From CAVPEW01 sp050247895 (GTDB lineage Bacteria > Actinomycetota > Acidimicrobiia > Acidimicrobiales > VFJN01), in NCBI GenBank assembly GCA_050247895.1, contig JBFWTJ010000189.1, positions 1 through 7,990 of the forward strand: a DNA stretch of 7,990 nucleotides. Reading direction: 5' to 3'. The position numbers and the translations under genes were made by a program. Position 1 is the stretch's first letter; each line of letters begins with the position of its first letter. The notes under the pieces are model-generated. The model was not told where the DNA came from and made no database searches. It saw only the letters and a list, made by a program, of their open reading frames with translations. This document shows positions 1-6,622 of this stretch, piece after piece.

Positions 1-101
1 GGGCTGACGCCGTCGTGGACCGGGACGTTGAAGTCGGCGCGCAGGCGCACCCGCTTGCCCTCCAGGGCAGGCAGGTCCTCCAACCGGGGGACCTGGACCA
101 C
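1..101 (-). CDS. pgk: Phosphoglycerate kinase, N-terminal fragment (cut by window edge)
   Basis: Only the first 33 codons are in the window; the gene continues to the left. The visible protein contains LEDLPALEGKRVRLRADFNV followed by PVHDG, which is the N-terminal signature of phosphoglycerate kinase (usual form K-R-V-x-x-R-x-D-F-N-V-P). In this family the Arg-x-Asp-Phe-Asn stretch (here residues 21-25) contacts 3-phosphoglycerate. The enzyme is cytosolic and transfers the acyl phosphate of 1,3-bisphosphoglycerate to ADP. I chose the GTG start at 101 because it gives the usual short lead-in before LEDLP and has an AGGG about 8 nt upstream, inside the end of gap. A TTG at 83 is a less likely alternative. 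The gene starts 4 nt after the gap stop codon, so the two are almost certainly co-transcribed and pgk is probably translated by coupling. The family assignment is secure despite truncation. Confidence 0.93.
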   Translation of the reverse strand, partial: MVQVPRLEDLPALEGKRVRLRADFNVPVHDGVS

Positions 102-105
102 GGCC

Positions 106-1119
106 TCAGCCCTGGTTGGCGGCGCCGACCACCAGGGCCAGGTCGACCAGCCGGTTCGAGTAGCCCCACTCGTTGTCGTACCAGCCGAGCACCTTGACCA
201 GGTTGCCCAGCGCCATCGTGAGCGGGGCGTCGAAGGTGCACGAGGCCGGCGAGCCCACGATGTCCGAGCTGACGATCGGGGCCTCGCTGTAGTCGAGGAC
301 CGGGGCCAGCGATCCCGAGGTCGCCGCGGCCCGGAAGGCCTCGTTGACCTCGTCGGCGGTGACGTCCCGGGCCAGGATCCCGGTGAAGTCGGTGATCGAG
401 CCGTCCGGCACGGGCACCCGCAGGGCGGTCCCGTCGAGCCGGCCCTTCATCGACTCCACGACCAGGCTGGTGGCCCGCGCCGCACCCGTGGACGCCGGCA
501 CGATGTTGATCGCCGCGGCCCGGGCCCGGCGCAGGTCGCCGTGCACCAGGTCCAGCAGGTTCTGGTCGTTCGTGTAGGCGTGCACCGTGGTCATCAGGCC
601 GCGCTCCACGCCGAAGGCGTCGTCGAGCACCTTGACCATCGGCACGAAGCAGTTCGTCGTGCACGACGCGTTCGACACGATCGTGTGCCGGGCCGGGTCG
701 AACTGGTCGTCGTTCACCCCGACCACGAACGTGGCGTCGACGCCGTTGCCCGGTGCCGAGATGATCACCCGCGGCGCCCCGGCCTCGAGGTGCGGCACGC
801 ACTTCTCCCGGCTGGTGAACACGCCGGTCGACTCGATGACGACGTCCACGCCCAGCTCGCCCCACGGCAGGGCCTTCGGATCCCGCTCCGCGAAGACCTT
901 GAACGAGTCGTCGCCGACCGCGATGCCGTCGTCGGTGACCGTGACGTCCTCGGCCAGCACCCCGTGGGTCGAGTCGTACTTGAGGAGGTGGGCGTTGGTC
1001 GCCGGGGCGGTCAGGTCGTTCACGGCGACCAGGTCGATGTCGGCCCCGGCACGACGGGCCGCCCGGTAGAAGTTCCGCCCGATCCGTCCAAAGCCGTTGA
1101 TGCCGACACGGATGCTCAT
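106..1119 (-). CDS. gap: Glyceraldehyde-3-phosphate dehydrogenase, type I
   Basis: This 337-residue protein is full length for the family. It oxidises and phosphorylates glyceraldehyde 3-phosphate to 1,3-bisphosphoglycerate in the cytosol. The Rossmann motif G9-F-G11-R-I-G14 opens the protein, with Asn34-Asp35 at the end of the second strand positioned to bind the adenosine ribose. SNASCTTNC holds the catalytic Cys153, and His180 lies in TTVHAYTNDQ. ASTGAA (209-214) and the C-terminal WYDNEWGYSNR (313-323) are the other family signatures. The retained Asp35 and the LDLVHGDLRRAR segment resemble NAD-using GapA enzymes more than photosynthetic or GapB forms; this cofactor call is inference. The ATG at 1119 gives the standard MSIRVGINGFGRIGR start and has AGGAG 10 nt upstream (plus-strand 1130-1134). 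The frame stays open far upstream, but that extension shows no homology and runs antisense to the lipase. pgk follows 4 nt later. Confidence 0.98.
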   Translation of the reverse strand: MSIRVGINGFGRIGRNFYRAARRAGADIDLVAVNDLTAPATNAHLLKYDSTHGVLAEDVTVTDDGIAVGDDSFKVFAERDPKALPWGELGVDVVIESTGVFTSREKCVPHLEAGAPRVIISAPGNGVDATFVVGVNDDQFDPARHTIVSNASCTTNCFVPMVKVLDDAFGVERGLMTTVHAYTNDQNLLDLVHGDLRRARAAAINIVPASTGAARATSLVVESMKGRLDGTALRVPVPDGSITDFTGILARDVTADEVNEAFRAAATSGSLAPVLDYSEAPIVSSDIVGSPASCTFDAPLTMALGNLVKVLGWYDNEWGYSNRLVDLALVVGAANQG

Positions 1120-1215
1120 CGCGAGGTCGCTCCTGGGTCTGTGAACGCGAGGTGTGGGGCCCATCCGAGCAGATCGGGCCCGGTCGTTCCAGTTTCCCCG
1201 ATCGGTGCTCGCCAT

Positions 1216-1232
1216 GCGGTCCCGACCGCGGT
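1216..1232. promoter_or_regulatory. Overlapping palindromes in the gap/lipase divergent region
   Basis: The 151-nt gap between the divergent gap and lipase starts holds two overlapping palindromes: GCGGTC-cc-GACCGC at 1216-1229 and ACCGCGGT at 1225-1232. Two-fold symmetry between divergent starts is typical of a repressor or activator site. It could equally be chance in such GC-rich DNA. I see no convincing -35/-10 pair for either gene in this stretch, so the promoters remain unplaced and no regulator is named. Confidence 0.25.
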
Positions 1233-1270
1233 AGACCGTGCTCCAGAGACCTTGCGCTGGGGGGTGCGAG

Positions 1271-2011
1271 ATGTCCAAGCGCTGCTGCGCTTCCTTCGTC
1301 CTGCTCGTGGGGCTGCTCGGCGTCGGCCCGTCCGCCGGCGCCGCGAGCCCGACCGGACCCGACCCCGTCGTGGTCGTGGTCGGCACCCTGTCGCCCTGGT
1401 GGGCCGGCGAGCCGCTCGCCGCCCGGCTCCGGGCCGACGGACGCCAGGCCTGGGTCTTCGAGCTGCCCGACCTCGGCCTCGGCGACATCCGCACCTCGGG
1501 CCGGGCGCTGGACGACTTCGTGCGCAGCGTGCTCGATCGGACGGGAGCGGCCCGGGTCGACCTGGTCGGCCACTCCCAGGGCGGCCTGGTCGCCCGCGAG
1601 ATGGTCCGGCGGGGTGGCACCGAGCTCGTCGACAGCGTGGTCGCCCTCGGCACGCCCCACCACGGCACCTACGTCGCCGACCTCGTGGCCTTGCTCGGGC
1701 TGGGTGACTGCTTCGGGGTGGTGGCCTGCCAGCAGATGACCCGCGGCTCGTCCTACCTGGCCGAGCTCAACCGGGACGACGACACCTGGGGCCCGGTCGA
1801 GTACACGAACATCTACACCGCGCTCGACGAGCTGGTCCGCCCCGTCGCCAGCGCGACCCAGTCCGGTGGCGCGACCGACGTGCTCGTCCAGGCCCAGTGC
1901 CCGCTCCGCTGGGTGAGCCACGCCGGCCTGCTCGTCGACGGCACCGTCTACAGCGGGATCGATCGGGCACTCGACCACCGTCGCGTCGAGCTCGACTGCT
2001 GGGCCCTCTAG
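1271..2011 (+). CDS. Secreted lipase/esterase of the alpha/beta-hydrolase fold
   Basis: The 246-residue product looks exported. Lys3-Arg4 is followed by a hydrophobic run (about residues 8-18), then PSAGA-A, a plausible signal peptidase I site near residue 24. The mature part begins with a hydrophobic strand (PVVVVVGT, 32-39). It then carries the nucleophile elbow GHSQGG (100-105, nucleophile Ser102), followed by VALGTPHHGT (124-133), typical of class 2 lipases and related actinobacterial esterases. By family pattern, Asp186 in YTALDELVRP and His217 in SHAGL complete the triad. Four cysteines in the predicted mature part (147, 153, 210, 243) could form disulfides outside the cell. The likely role is hydrolysis of acyl esters; the substrate is unknown. 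ATG 1271 has a G-rich Shine-Dalgarno (GGGGGG) just upstream and starts directly at the signal peptide. An in-frame GTG at 1238 would add 11 residues and is less likely. The gene is divergent from gap, convergent with yvcK, and occupies the place where whiA is usually found. Base composition matches its neighbours. Confidence 0.85.
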   Translation: MSKRCCASFVLLVGLLGVGPSAGAASPTGPDPVVVVVGTLSPWWAGEPLAARLRADGRQAWVFELPDLGLGDIRTSGRALDDFVRSVLDRTGAARVDLVGHSQGGLVAREMVRRGGTELVDSVVALGTPHHGTYVADLVALLGLGDCFGVVACQQMTRGSSYLAELNRDDDTWGPVEYTNIYTALDELVRPVASATQSGGATDVLVQAQCPLRWVSHAGLLVDGTVYSGIDRALDHRRVELDCWAL

Positions 2012-2020
2012 CGGTCCGGG

Positions 2021-2050
2021 GCCGCCACGCGTCGGGGCCGGCGCGGCGGC
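2021..2050. terminator. Possible hairpin between convergent lipase and yvcK
   Basis: The 93-nt gap between the convergent stop codons contains GCCGCC (2021-2026) pairing with GGCGGC (2045-2050), extendable by GCG/CGC with a 2-nt bulge. It lies 10 nt after the lipase stop. There is no T-tract on either strand, so it is at best a U-less hairpin of the kind proposed in actinobacteria. Pairing of this length is not rare at this GC content. No gene or gene remnant is visible in the rest of the gap. Confidence 0.25.
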
Positions 2051-2104
2051 TACGGGTGGACGGGCCCGGCCGGCGCGTCCGTCGGGCTCCCGGGTGACGG
2101 CCCG

Positions 2105-2971
2105 TCAGCGCAGCGCAGCCAGGGTGGACGCCAGCCGGCCGGGGTCGTGGGCCCCGTCACCCGGCGCCTCGCGCAGGTCGGCCAGCACCACCTCGCACGG
2201 GACGTCGCCGAGGGGCAGCGCGCCCGGTTGGCACACGACCACGTCGGGCACGATGCCGTGGTGCACCAGGGCGGTGACGTGGTCGGCCACGTCGAAGCCC
2301 TTCGTCTCGGTCGGCTCGGCGTCGAGGTTGCACACGTAGACGGTCCGGGCCGAGGAACGGCTCAGCGCCTCCCGCAGGTCGCCCACGACCGCGGCGGCCA
2401 GCACGCTGGTGAACAGCGAGCCCGGGCCGAGCACGATCTGGTCGGCGCCGCGCACGGCCCCCACGGCCAGGGGCGAGCACGACGTGGACCGGGGTTCGAC
2501 CCACACCTCCTCGATGGCCGTGGCGGCCGCCACCGCGACCTGGCCCTCGATCCGGCGACCGTCCACCGAGGCGACCAGCACCACCGGATCGTCGGCCACC
2601 GGCACGACCCGGACCCGGCCCACGTCGATGTCGAGCAGGCCCGACAGCTCGTCCACCGCGCCCTGGAACTCGCCCAGCTCCTCGGTCAGCGCCAGGAGCA
2701 GCAGGTTGCCCACCGCGTGGCCGGCCAGCTCCCCCACGTCGAAGCGGCGCTCGACGACGCGGCTCCAGGTTCCGGCCGGGTCGGCCAACGCCGACAGGCA
2801 GCGCCGCACGTCACCGGGAGCCGGCACGTCCCACGAGTCACGCAGGCGCCCGGTCGACCCCCCGTCGTCGGCGATCGAGACGACCGCCGTGAGCTCCTCC
2901 GCATAGCTCCGGGCCGCCCGCAGGGTGACCGCCAGCCCGTGACCGCCGCCGATGGCGACCACCCGCGTCAC
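2105..2971 (-). CDS. yvcK: YvcK/CofD-like UDP-sugar-binding regulator (gluconeogenesis factor family)
   Basis: This 288-residue protein is at the short end for YvcK (usually about 310-340). It begins MTRVVAIGGGHG, the N-terminal nucleotide-binding loop (GGGHG at 8-12, the form common in actinobacteria). Next come ADDGGSTGRLR (34-44), PGDVRRCLSALA (52-63), GHAVGNLLL (84-92), GPGSLFTSVL (182-191), CNLDAEPTET (214-223) and HHGIVPDVVV (237-246). All are family signatures. Members bind UDP-GlcNAc and affect cell-wall precursor metabolism and cell shape (B. subtilis YvcK, mycobacterial CuvA). They resemble the CofD phospholactate transferase, but no transferase reaction is established for this branch. 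The GTG start at 2971 overlaps the rapZ stop as GTGA (4-nt overlap). It has no Shine-Dalgarno of its own, so translation is probably coupled to rapZ. The frame continues upstream inside rapZ without family similarity, which argues against an earlier start. The usual next gene, whiA, is absent downstream. Confidence 0.93.
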   Translation of the reverse strand: MTRVVAIGGGHGLAVTLRAARSYAEELTAVVSIADDGGSTGRLRDSWDVPAPGDVRRCLSALADPAGTWSRVVERRFDVGELAGHAVGNLLLLALTEELGEFQGAVDELSGLLDIDVGRVRVVPVADDPVVLVASVDGRRIEGQVAVAAATAIEEVWVEPRSTSCSPLAVGAVRGADQIVLGPGSLFTSVLAAAVVGDLREALSRSSARTVYVCNLDAEPTETKGFDVADHVTALVHHGIVPDVVVCQPGALPLGDVPCEVVLADLREAPGDGAHDPGRLASTLAALR

Positions 2972-3822
2972 CGGGCGATGTCCCGGTGGATCACCGTCGG
3001 CGCGAAGCCGTGGCGCCGCAGCAACGCCGCCGTCTCCTCGGCCATCACCACCGAGCGGTGACGGCCTCCGGTGCAACCCAGCGCGATCGTCAGGTACGAC
3101 TTGCCCTCGGCCACGTAGGCCGGGAGCACGAGGTCGAGGAGCGGTTCCAGGCGGGCCAGGAACTCGCCCGCGGTCGGCTGGTCCACGACGTAGCGCCGGA
3201 CCTCGTCGTCGAGGCCCGAGAGCGGGCGCAGCTCGTCGACCCAGTGGGGGTTCGGCAGGAACCGGCAGTCCAGCACCAGGTCCACGTCCAGCGGCAGGCC
3301 GTGCTTGTATCCGAACGACACGACCGTGGTCTGCATGCCGCCCCGGTCGCCCTCCTCGGCGAACAGGCCCTGCACCCGGCGACGGAGCTCGTGGACGTTG
3401 AGGTCCGACGTGTCCACGACCACGTCGGCCTCGGCGCGGACCGGACCGAAGAGCGCGCGCTCCCGGTCGATGGCCGACTCCAGGCCGTCACCGGGCCGGG
3501 CCAGCGGGTGGCGCCGCCGGGAGCTGTCGTACCGGCGGACCAGCGCCTCGGTCGATGCGTCGAGGAACAGGACCCGCACCGTGGCCCCCGATGCCCGCAG
3601 GCTGGCCAGGGCGGGCAGGACGTCGGCGTGGTAGTCGCCCGACCGCAGCACCAGCGCCACACGGCTCGTGGGGGAACCGGGGGCCTCGGCCAGCTCGACG
3701 ACCTTGGGGATCAGCTCGGGCGGCAGGTTGTCGATCACGAACCAGCCGAGGTCCTCCAGATCGGCCGCGGCCTCGCTGCGCCCCGCCCCGGAGAGGCCCG
3801 TGATGACCACGAACTCGCCCAT
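2968..3822 (-). CDS. rapZ: RapZ/YvcJ family P-loop nucleotide- and RNA-binding protein
   Basis: This 284-residue protein is full length. The Walker A loop is GLSGAGRS (9-16). Arg replaces the usual Lys at 15, as is common in actinobacterial members, so nucleotide hydrolysis may differ from the Lys form. VIDNLPPELI (29-38) follows, matching the family's DNLP motif. The C-terminal domain has SFGYKHGLPLDVDLVLDCRF (169-188), then LPNPHW, and GCTGGRHRSV (249-258), which carries basic residues. In E. coli, RapZ senses glucosamine-6-phosphate and directs decay of GlmZ sRNA; in B. subtilis, YvcJ is a nucleotide-binding protein with a competence phenotype. The actinobacterial role is not settled, but pairing with yvcK suggests control of amino-sugar or envelope metabolism (inference). 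ATG 3822 immediately precedes the P-loop strand. It has no Shine-Dalgarno, but a TAGCCT box lies 8 nt upstream. The gene lies 45 nt after the methyltransferase stop. Confidence 0.95.
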   Translation of the reverse strand: MGEFVVITGLSGAGRSEAAADLEDLGWFVIDNLPPELIPKVVELAEAPGSPTSRVALVLRSGDYHADVLPALASLRASGATVRVLFLDASTEALVRRYDSSRRRHPLARPGDGLESAIDRERALFGPVRAEADVVVDTSDLNVHELRRRVQGLFAEEGDRGGMQTTVVSFGYKHGLPLDVDLVLDCRFLPNPHWVDELRPLSGLDDEVRRYVVDQPTAGEFLARLEPLLDLVLPAYVAEGKSYLTIALGCTGGRHRSVVMAEETAALLRRHGFAPTVIHRDIAR

Positions 3823-3830
3823 CCCGGGAG

Positions 3831-3836
3831 AGGCTA
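3831..3836 (-). promoter_or_regulatory. Candidate leaderless -10 box (TAGCCT) before rapZ
   Basis: Read on the minus strand, TAGCCT matches the actinobacterial TANNNT -10 pattern and sits at -14 to -9 from the rapZ ATG. Initiation 6-8 nt downstream of the box would fall at or next to the ATG, giving a leaderless mRNA. This fits the lack of any Shine-Dalgarno before rapZ. No good -35 is visible. A 5-bp GGCCC/GGGCC hairpin (3847-3860) lies between this box and the methyltransferase stop. Confidence 0.35.
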
Positions 3837-3867
3837 GAGGAGGTCCGGCCCGTCCGGGCCAGGTTCC

Positions 3868-4596
3868 TCAGCCCTTCTCGCAGCGCAGGAACAGCAGGCG
3901 GGGGATCGAGGCGGCCTGGGCGTACTCCTCGGCCCGGGCCAGGAAGCCCGCGGGCGGCGCCGGCTCCTCCATCCGGGCCAGCCGCAGCCCGGCGTCGACC
4001 AGGGCGTTGAGGTAGCGCCCGAGGGGGCGGTGGATGAACGGGATGAGGACGTCCTTCTCCACCTCCTCGAGCGACTTGTCCTCGTCCAGGTAGGGGCCGA
4101 TCCGCCAGTACTGCTCGGGTGGGTCGAGCACCTGGTCGTCGATCCAGCCGCTCCCGGGCGTCTGGAGCAGCGGGTGGTTGAGGAAGAACAGGAAGCGGCC
4201 GCCGGGCGACAGCACCCGGGCCACCTCGGCGATCGCCTCGTCGAGGTCGTCGATGTGCTCGAAGACCAGGCAGGCGACGACGGCGTCGAACGAGCCGTCG
4301 GCGAAGGGCAGGGCCGCGGCGCCGGCCCGCCCGTAGCTCGGGCCCCCGGCCCGGTGGGCGGCCTCGACCACCTGGGCCCACGTCGGGTCGACGCCGACGG
4401 CCAGCTCGGCCCCTCCGGCCAAGGCCAGGCGGGCCACCTGGCCCTCCCCGGTTCCCACGTCCAGGACGCGCCGCGAACCGGCCAGGTGCTCGGCCGCCAT
4501 GGGCAGGATCTGCTCGACGTACTCGGGATCGGCGCCCTCGGTGAAGCCGTCCTGCCACCAGGTCGCGTGCCGTTCCCAGAGCTCCTCACCGGCCAT
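3868..4596 (-). CDS. Class I SAM-dependent methyltransferase, substrate unknown
   Basis: The 242-residue product has a Rossmann-type methyltransferase core of the Methyltransf_11 kind. Motif I is VLDVGTGEGQVA (44-55, acidic Asp46 and the Gly-x-Gly-x-Gly loop). An acidic Asp70 ends strand 2. ALPFADGSFDAVVACLVFEH (95-114) covers motifs II and III. VARVLSPGGRFLFFLNHPLL (125-144) gives strand 5 and its lead-in. The remaining 100 residues (WIDDQV, PEQYWRIGPYLDEDKSLEEV) are a small cap of the kind that sets substrate choice. It may methylate a small molecule, lipid quinone or nucleic acid; nothing here decides. There is no signal peptide or membrane segment. The ATG directly abuts the uvrC stop (TGAATG), and GGGAGGGG sits just upstream inside the uvrC coding end. 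It is therefore co-transcribed with uvrC and probably translationally coupled. This gene is not a standard member of the uvrC-rapZ-yvcK block. Confidence 0.85.
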   Translation of the reverse strand: MAGEELWERHATWWQDGFTEGADPEYVEQILPMAAEHLAGSRRVLDVGTGEGQVARLALAGGAELAVGVDPTWAQVVEAAHRAGGPSYGRAGAAALPFADGSFDAVVACLVFEHIDDLDEAIAEVARVLSPGGRFLFFLNHPLLQTPGSGWIDDQVLDPPEQYWRIGPYLDEDKSLEEVEKDVLIPFIHRPLGRYLNALVDAGLRLARMEEPAPPAGFLARAEEYAQAASIPRLLFLRCEKG

Positions 4597-6459
4597 TCAG
4601 CCCCTCCCTCGATGGATCTTCGCGTGGACCGCCTCGGCGACGGCGTCGGGCAGCCAGGGCAAGGCCTTCAGCTCCTCGAGCGACGCTCGCTGGACGGCGC
4701 GGACGCCACCCAGCTCCTTGACCAGCCGCTTGCGACGCACCTCGCCCAGGCCCGGCACGTCGTCGAGCACGCTACGGGTCATGCGCTTGGCGCGCAGCTG
4801 GCGGTGGTAGGTGATGGCGAAGCGGTGGGCCTCGTCGCGGACCCGCTGCAGGAGGTAGAGGGCATCGGACCCCCTCGGCAGGCAGACCGGGTCGGACTCG
4901 CCCGGCAGGTAGACCTCCTCGAACCGCTTGGCCAGCGAAGCGACCGGGATCTCCTCGGCGAGCCCGAGCTCCTCGAGGACGCGGATCGCCACCGAGAGCT
5001 GGCCCTTGCCGCCGTCGACCAGCAGCAGCTGGGGCGGATAGGCGAACCTCCCCGGGCGCTCCCCCACCGGCCGGTCCCTCTCGGCCAGGTAGGCGGTCAG
5101 GCGCCGCGTCAGCACCTCCTCCATGGCCGCGAAGTCGTCGTTGCCCGGCACGCCCTTGATCTTGAACCTGCGGTACTCGGACTTCTTGGGCAGGCCGTCC
5201 TCGAGCACGACCATGGACCCGACGTAGTCGGACCCCTGGATGTGGCTCATGTCGTAGCACTCGATGCGCAACGGGGCCGTGGGCAGGCCCAGCTGGTCCT
5301 GGAGGTCGTTGAGGGCGCGCGCCCGGCTGTTGTGGTCCGCGGCTCGGCGCAGGCGGTGGCGGTTCAGCTCCTCGGACGCGTTGCGGGCCACCGTGGCCTG
5401 GAGCTCGCGCTTGTCACCCCGCCGGGGCACCCGCACGGCCACCTTCGCCCCCCGCAGCGACGACAGCCACTCCTGGTAGAGGGCCAGGTCGTCGGGCACG
5501 ACGGGCACCAGCACCTGGCGGGGCACCCCCGCGGGGGGATCGTCGTAGAGGTCTTCCAGCACGTTCTCGACCAGGCCACCGGGGGTGAGGTCCTCGACCT
5601 TGTCGACGATGAACCCCTTCCGGCCCACCACCCGGCCCCGACGCACGAAGAAGACCTGGACCGCGGCCTCCAGCTCGTCCTCGGCGATGCCGACGACGTC
5701 GAGGTCCTCGTCGCGATCGGCCACCATCTGCTGCTTCTCGATGGCCTTGTTGACGCTGGCCAGGCGGTCCCGCAGCCGAGCGGCGCGCTCGAACTCCAGG
5801 ACGTCGGCCGCGGCCCGCATGTCCGATTCCAGGCGACGGACCACCGCGTCGGTCTCCCCGTCGAGGAACTCGAGCAGGTCGGCGACCAGCCGGTCGTAGG
5901 TGACGTGGTCGATCTCTCCCACGCAGGGACCGGAGCACTTCTCGATGTGGAACAGGAGGCAGGGACGGCCGAGCCGCTGGTGCCGGCCGAACTTGGCGTC
6001 GGTGCAGGTCCGCAGGGGGAAGGTGCGCAGGAGCAGGTCCAAGGTCTCGCGGATGGCGTAGGCGTGGCCGTAGGGCCCGAAGTAGCGCACGCCCTTCTTC
6101 TTGGCGCCCCGCATGACCCGGGGCCGGGGCCACTCGTCGCCCACCGTGACGGCCAGGAACGGATAGCTCTTGTCGTCGCGGAGCCGCACGTTGAAGCGCG
6201 GGTCGTGCGCCTTGATGAGGCTGTGCTCGAGCAGCAGCGCCTCGACGTCGTTGCTGACCTGGATCCACTCCACGGTCTCGGCCGTGGCCACCATCTGGGC
6301 CGTGCGCGTCGGCAGGCCGGCCGGGTTCTGGAAGTAGTTGCCCAGCCGGGAGCGCAACGACCGGGCCTTGCCGACGTAGATGACCCGGCCGTCCCGGTCC
6401 TTGAACTGGTACGAGCCCGGGCCCTCGGGGATCGAACCGGCCGGCGGGCGCTGCACCAT
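4597..6459 (-). CDS. uvrC: UvrABC excinuclease subunit C
   Basis: The 620-residue protein is full length. UvrC makes the 3' and 5' incisions around DNA damage after UvrA and UvrB have located it. In order: a GIY-YIG nuclease domain starts at PGSYQFKDRDGRVIYVGKAR (14-33), with Ser where the middle residue of GIY/GVY usually lies. A Cys cluster C152, C167, C175, C179 matches the [4Fe-4S] ligands described for UvrC. The UVR/UvrB-binding helices lie near 204-240. An RNase H-like nuclease domain has IECYDMSHIQGSDYVGSMVV (399-418, Asp403), PGNDDFAAM (438-446), LLLVDGGKGQL (478-488, Asp482) and His552. Tandem helix-hairpin-helix motifs (about 563-615) end the protein. ATG 6459 gives the short usual lead-in before the GIY domain. 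There is no Shine-Dalgarno; TATCCT at -12 to -7 suggests a leaderless transcript. It appears to be the first gene of the uvrC-methyltransferase-rapZ-yvcK run and diverges from nadA. Confidence 0.97.
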   Translation of the reverse strand: MVQRPPAGSIPEGPGSYQFKDRDGRVIYVGKARSLRSRLGNYFQNPAGLPTRTAQMVATAETVEWIQVSNDVEALLLEHSLIKAHDPRFNVRLRDDKSYPFLAVTVGDEWPRPRVMRGAKKKGVRYFGPYGHAYAIRETLDLLLRTFPLRTCTDAKFGRHQRLGRPCLLFHIEKCSGPCVGEIDHVTYDRLVADLLEFLDGETDAVVRRLESDMRAAADVLEFERAARLRDRLASVNKAIEKQQMVADRDEDLDVVGIAEDELEAAVQVFFVRRGRVVGRKGFIVDKVEDLTPGGLVENVLEDLYDDPPAGVPRQVLVPVVPDDLALYQEWLSSLRGAKVAVRVPRRGDKRELQATVARNASEELNRHRLRRAADHNSRARALNDLQDQLGLPTAPLRIECYDMSHIQGSDYVGSMVVLEDGLPKKSEYRRFKIKGVPGNDDFAAMEEVLTRRLTAYLAERDRPVGERPGRFAYPPQLLLVDGGKGQLSVAIRVLEELGLAEEIPVASLAKRFEEVYLPGESDPVCLPRGSDALYLLQRVRDEAHRFAITYHRQLRAKRMTRSVLDDVPGLGEVRRKRLVKELGGVRAVQRASLEELKALPWLPDAVAEAVHAKIHRGRG

Positions 6460-6465
6460 GACCCG

Positions 6466-6471
6466 AGGATA
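6466..6471 (-). promoter_or_regulatory. Candidate leaderless -10 box (TATCCT) before uvrC
   Basis: On the minus strand TATCCT fits the TANNNT -10 consensus and ends 6 nt before the uvrC ATG. Transcription from it would start at or beside the A of ATG. No purine-rich ribosome site exists in the preceding 25 nt, which agrees with leaderless translation. No clear -35 is seen at 17-18 nt, which is common for actinobacterial housekeeping promoters. Confidence 0.45.
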
Positions 6472-6581
6472 CGGATCCGCTGCGACGGCCCGACCCGTCG
6501 CCCCGGCCCCGGTCGAGTCGGTCCGCGCGAGCCCCCGACTCGTCCGACGGCACCGTCTGCGTTGGTCGGCTGACCGGCCGC

Positions 6582-6587
6582 TACGCT
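6582..6587 (+). promoter_or_regulatory. Candidate -10 box (TACGCT) for nadA
   Basis: TACGCT fits TANNNT and would place a start near 6594, giving a leader of about 120 nt before nadA. The nearest -35-like hexamer, TTGGTC at 6562-6567, is only 14 nt upstream, which is too short for a standard promoter, so the assignment is weak. A short dyad GGTC-ggct-GACC (6564-6575) overlaps this region and could be an operator or chance. Confidence 0.3.
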
Positions 6588-6622
6588 GCGATCAACGCCG
6601 GCCCGGCTTCCGGCGACATATC

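Noticed and set aside
1120..1668. An N-terminal extension of GAPDH
   Set aside because: The frame is open upstream of 1119, but the extension is Pro/Arg/Ser-rich, lies antisense to the lipase, and the family begins at the MSIRVGINGFG motif with its own ribosome site.
28..1707. A 559-codon plus-strand open frame across gap and the lipase
   Set aside because: It is antisense to gap and in the wrong frame for the lipase. It is a compositional shadow, not a gene.
3778..3798. Arg instead of Lys in the RapZ Walker A loop as a sign of a degenerate enzyme
   Set aside because: The GxSGAGRS form is usual in actinobacterial RapZ proteins, so it is a lineage feature rather than an anomaly here.
4030..6573. 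An 847-codon open frame on the plus strand antisense to uvrC and the methyltransferase
   Set aside because: Its product is a low-complexity Gly/Arg/His/Val/Leu/Gln-rich translation with no motifs. The frame is open only because uvrC and the methyltransferase use G/C-ending codons on the opposite strand.
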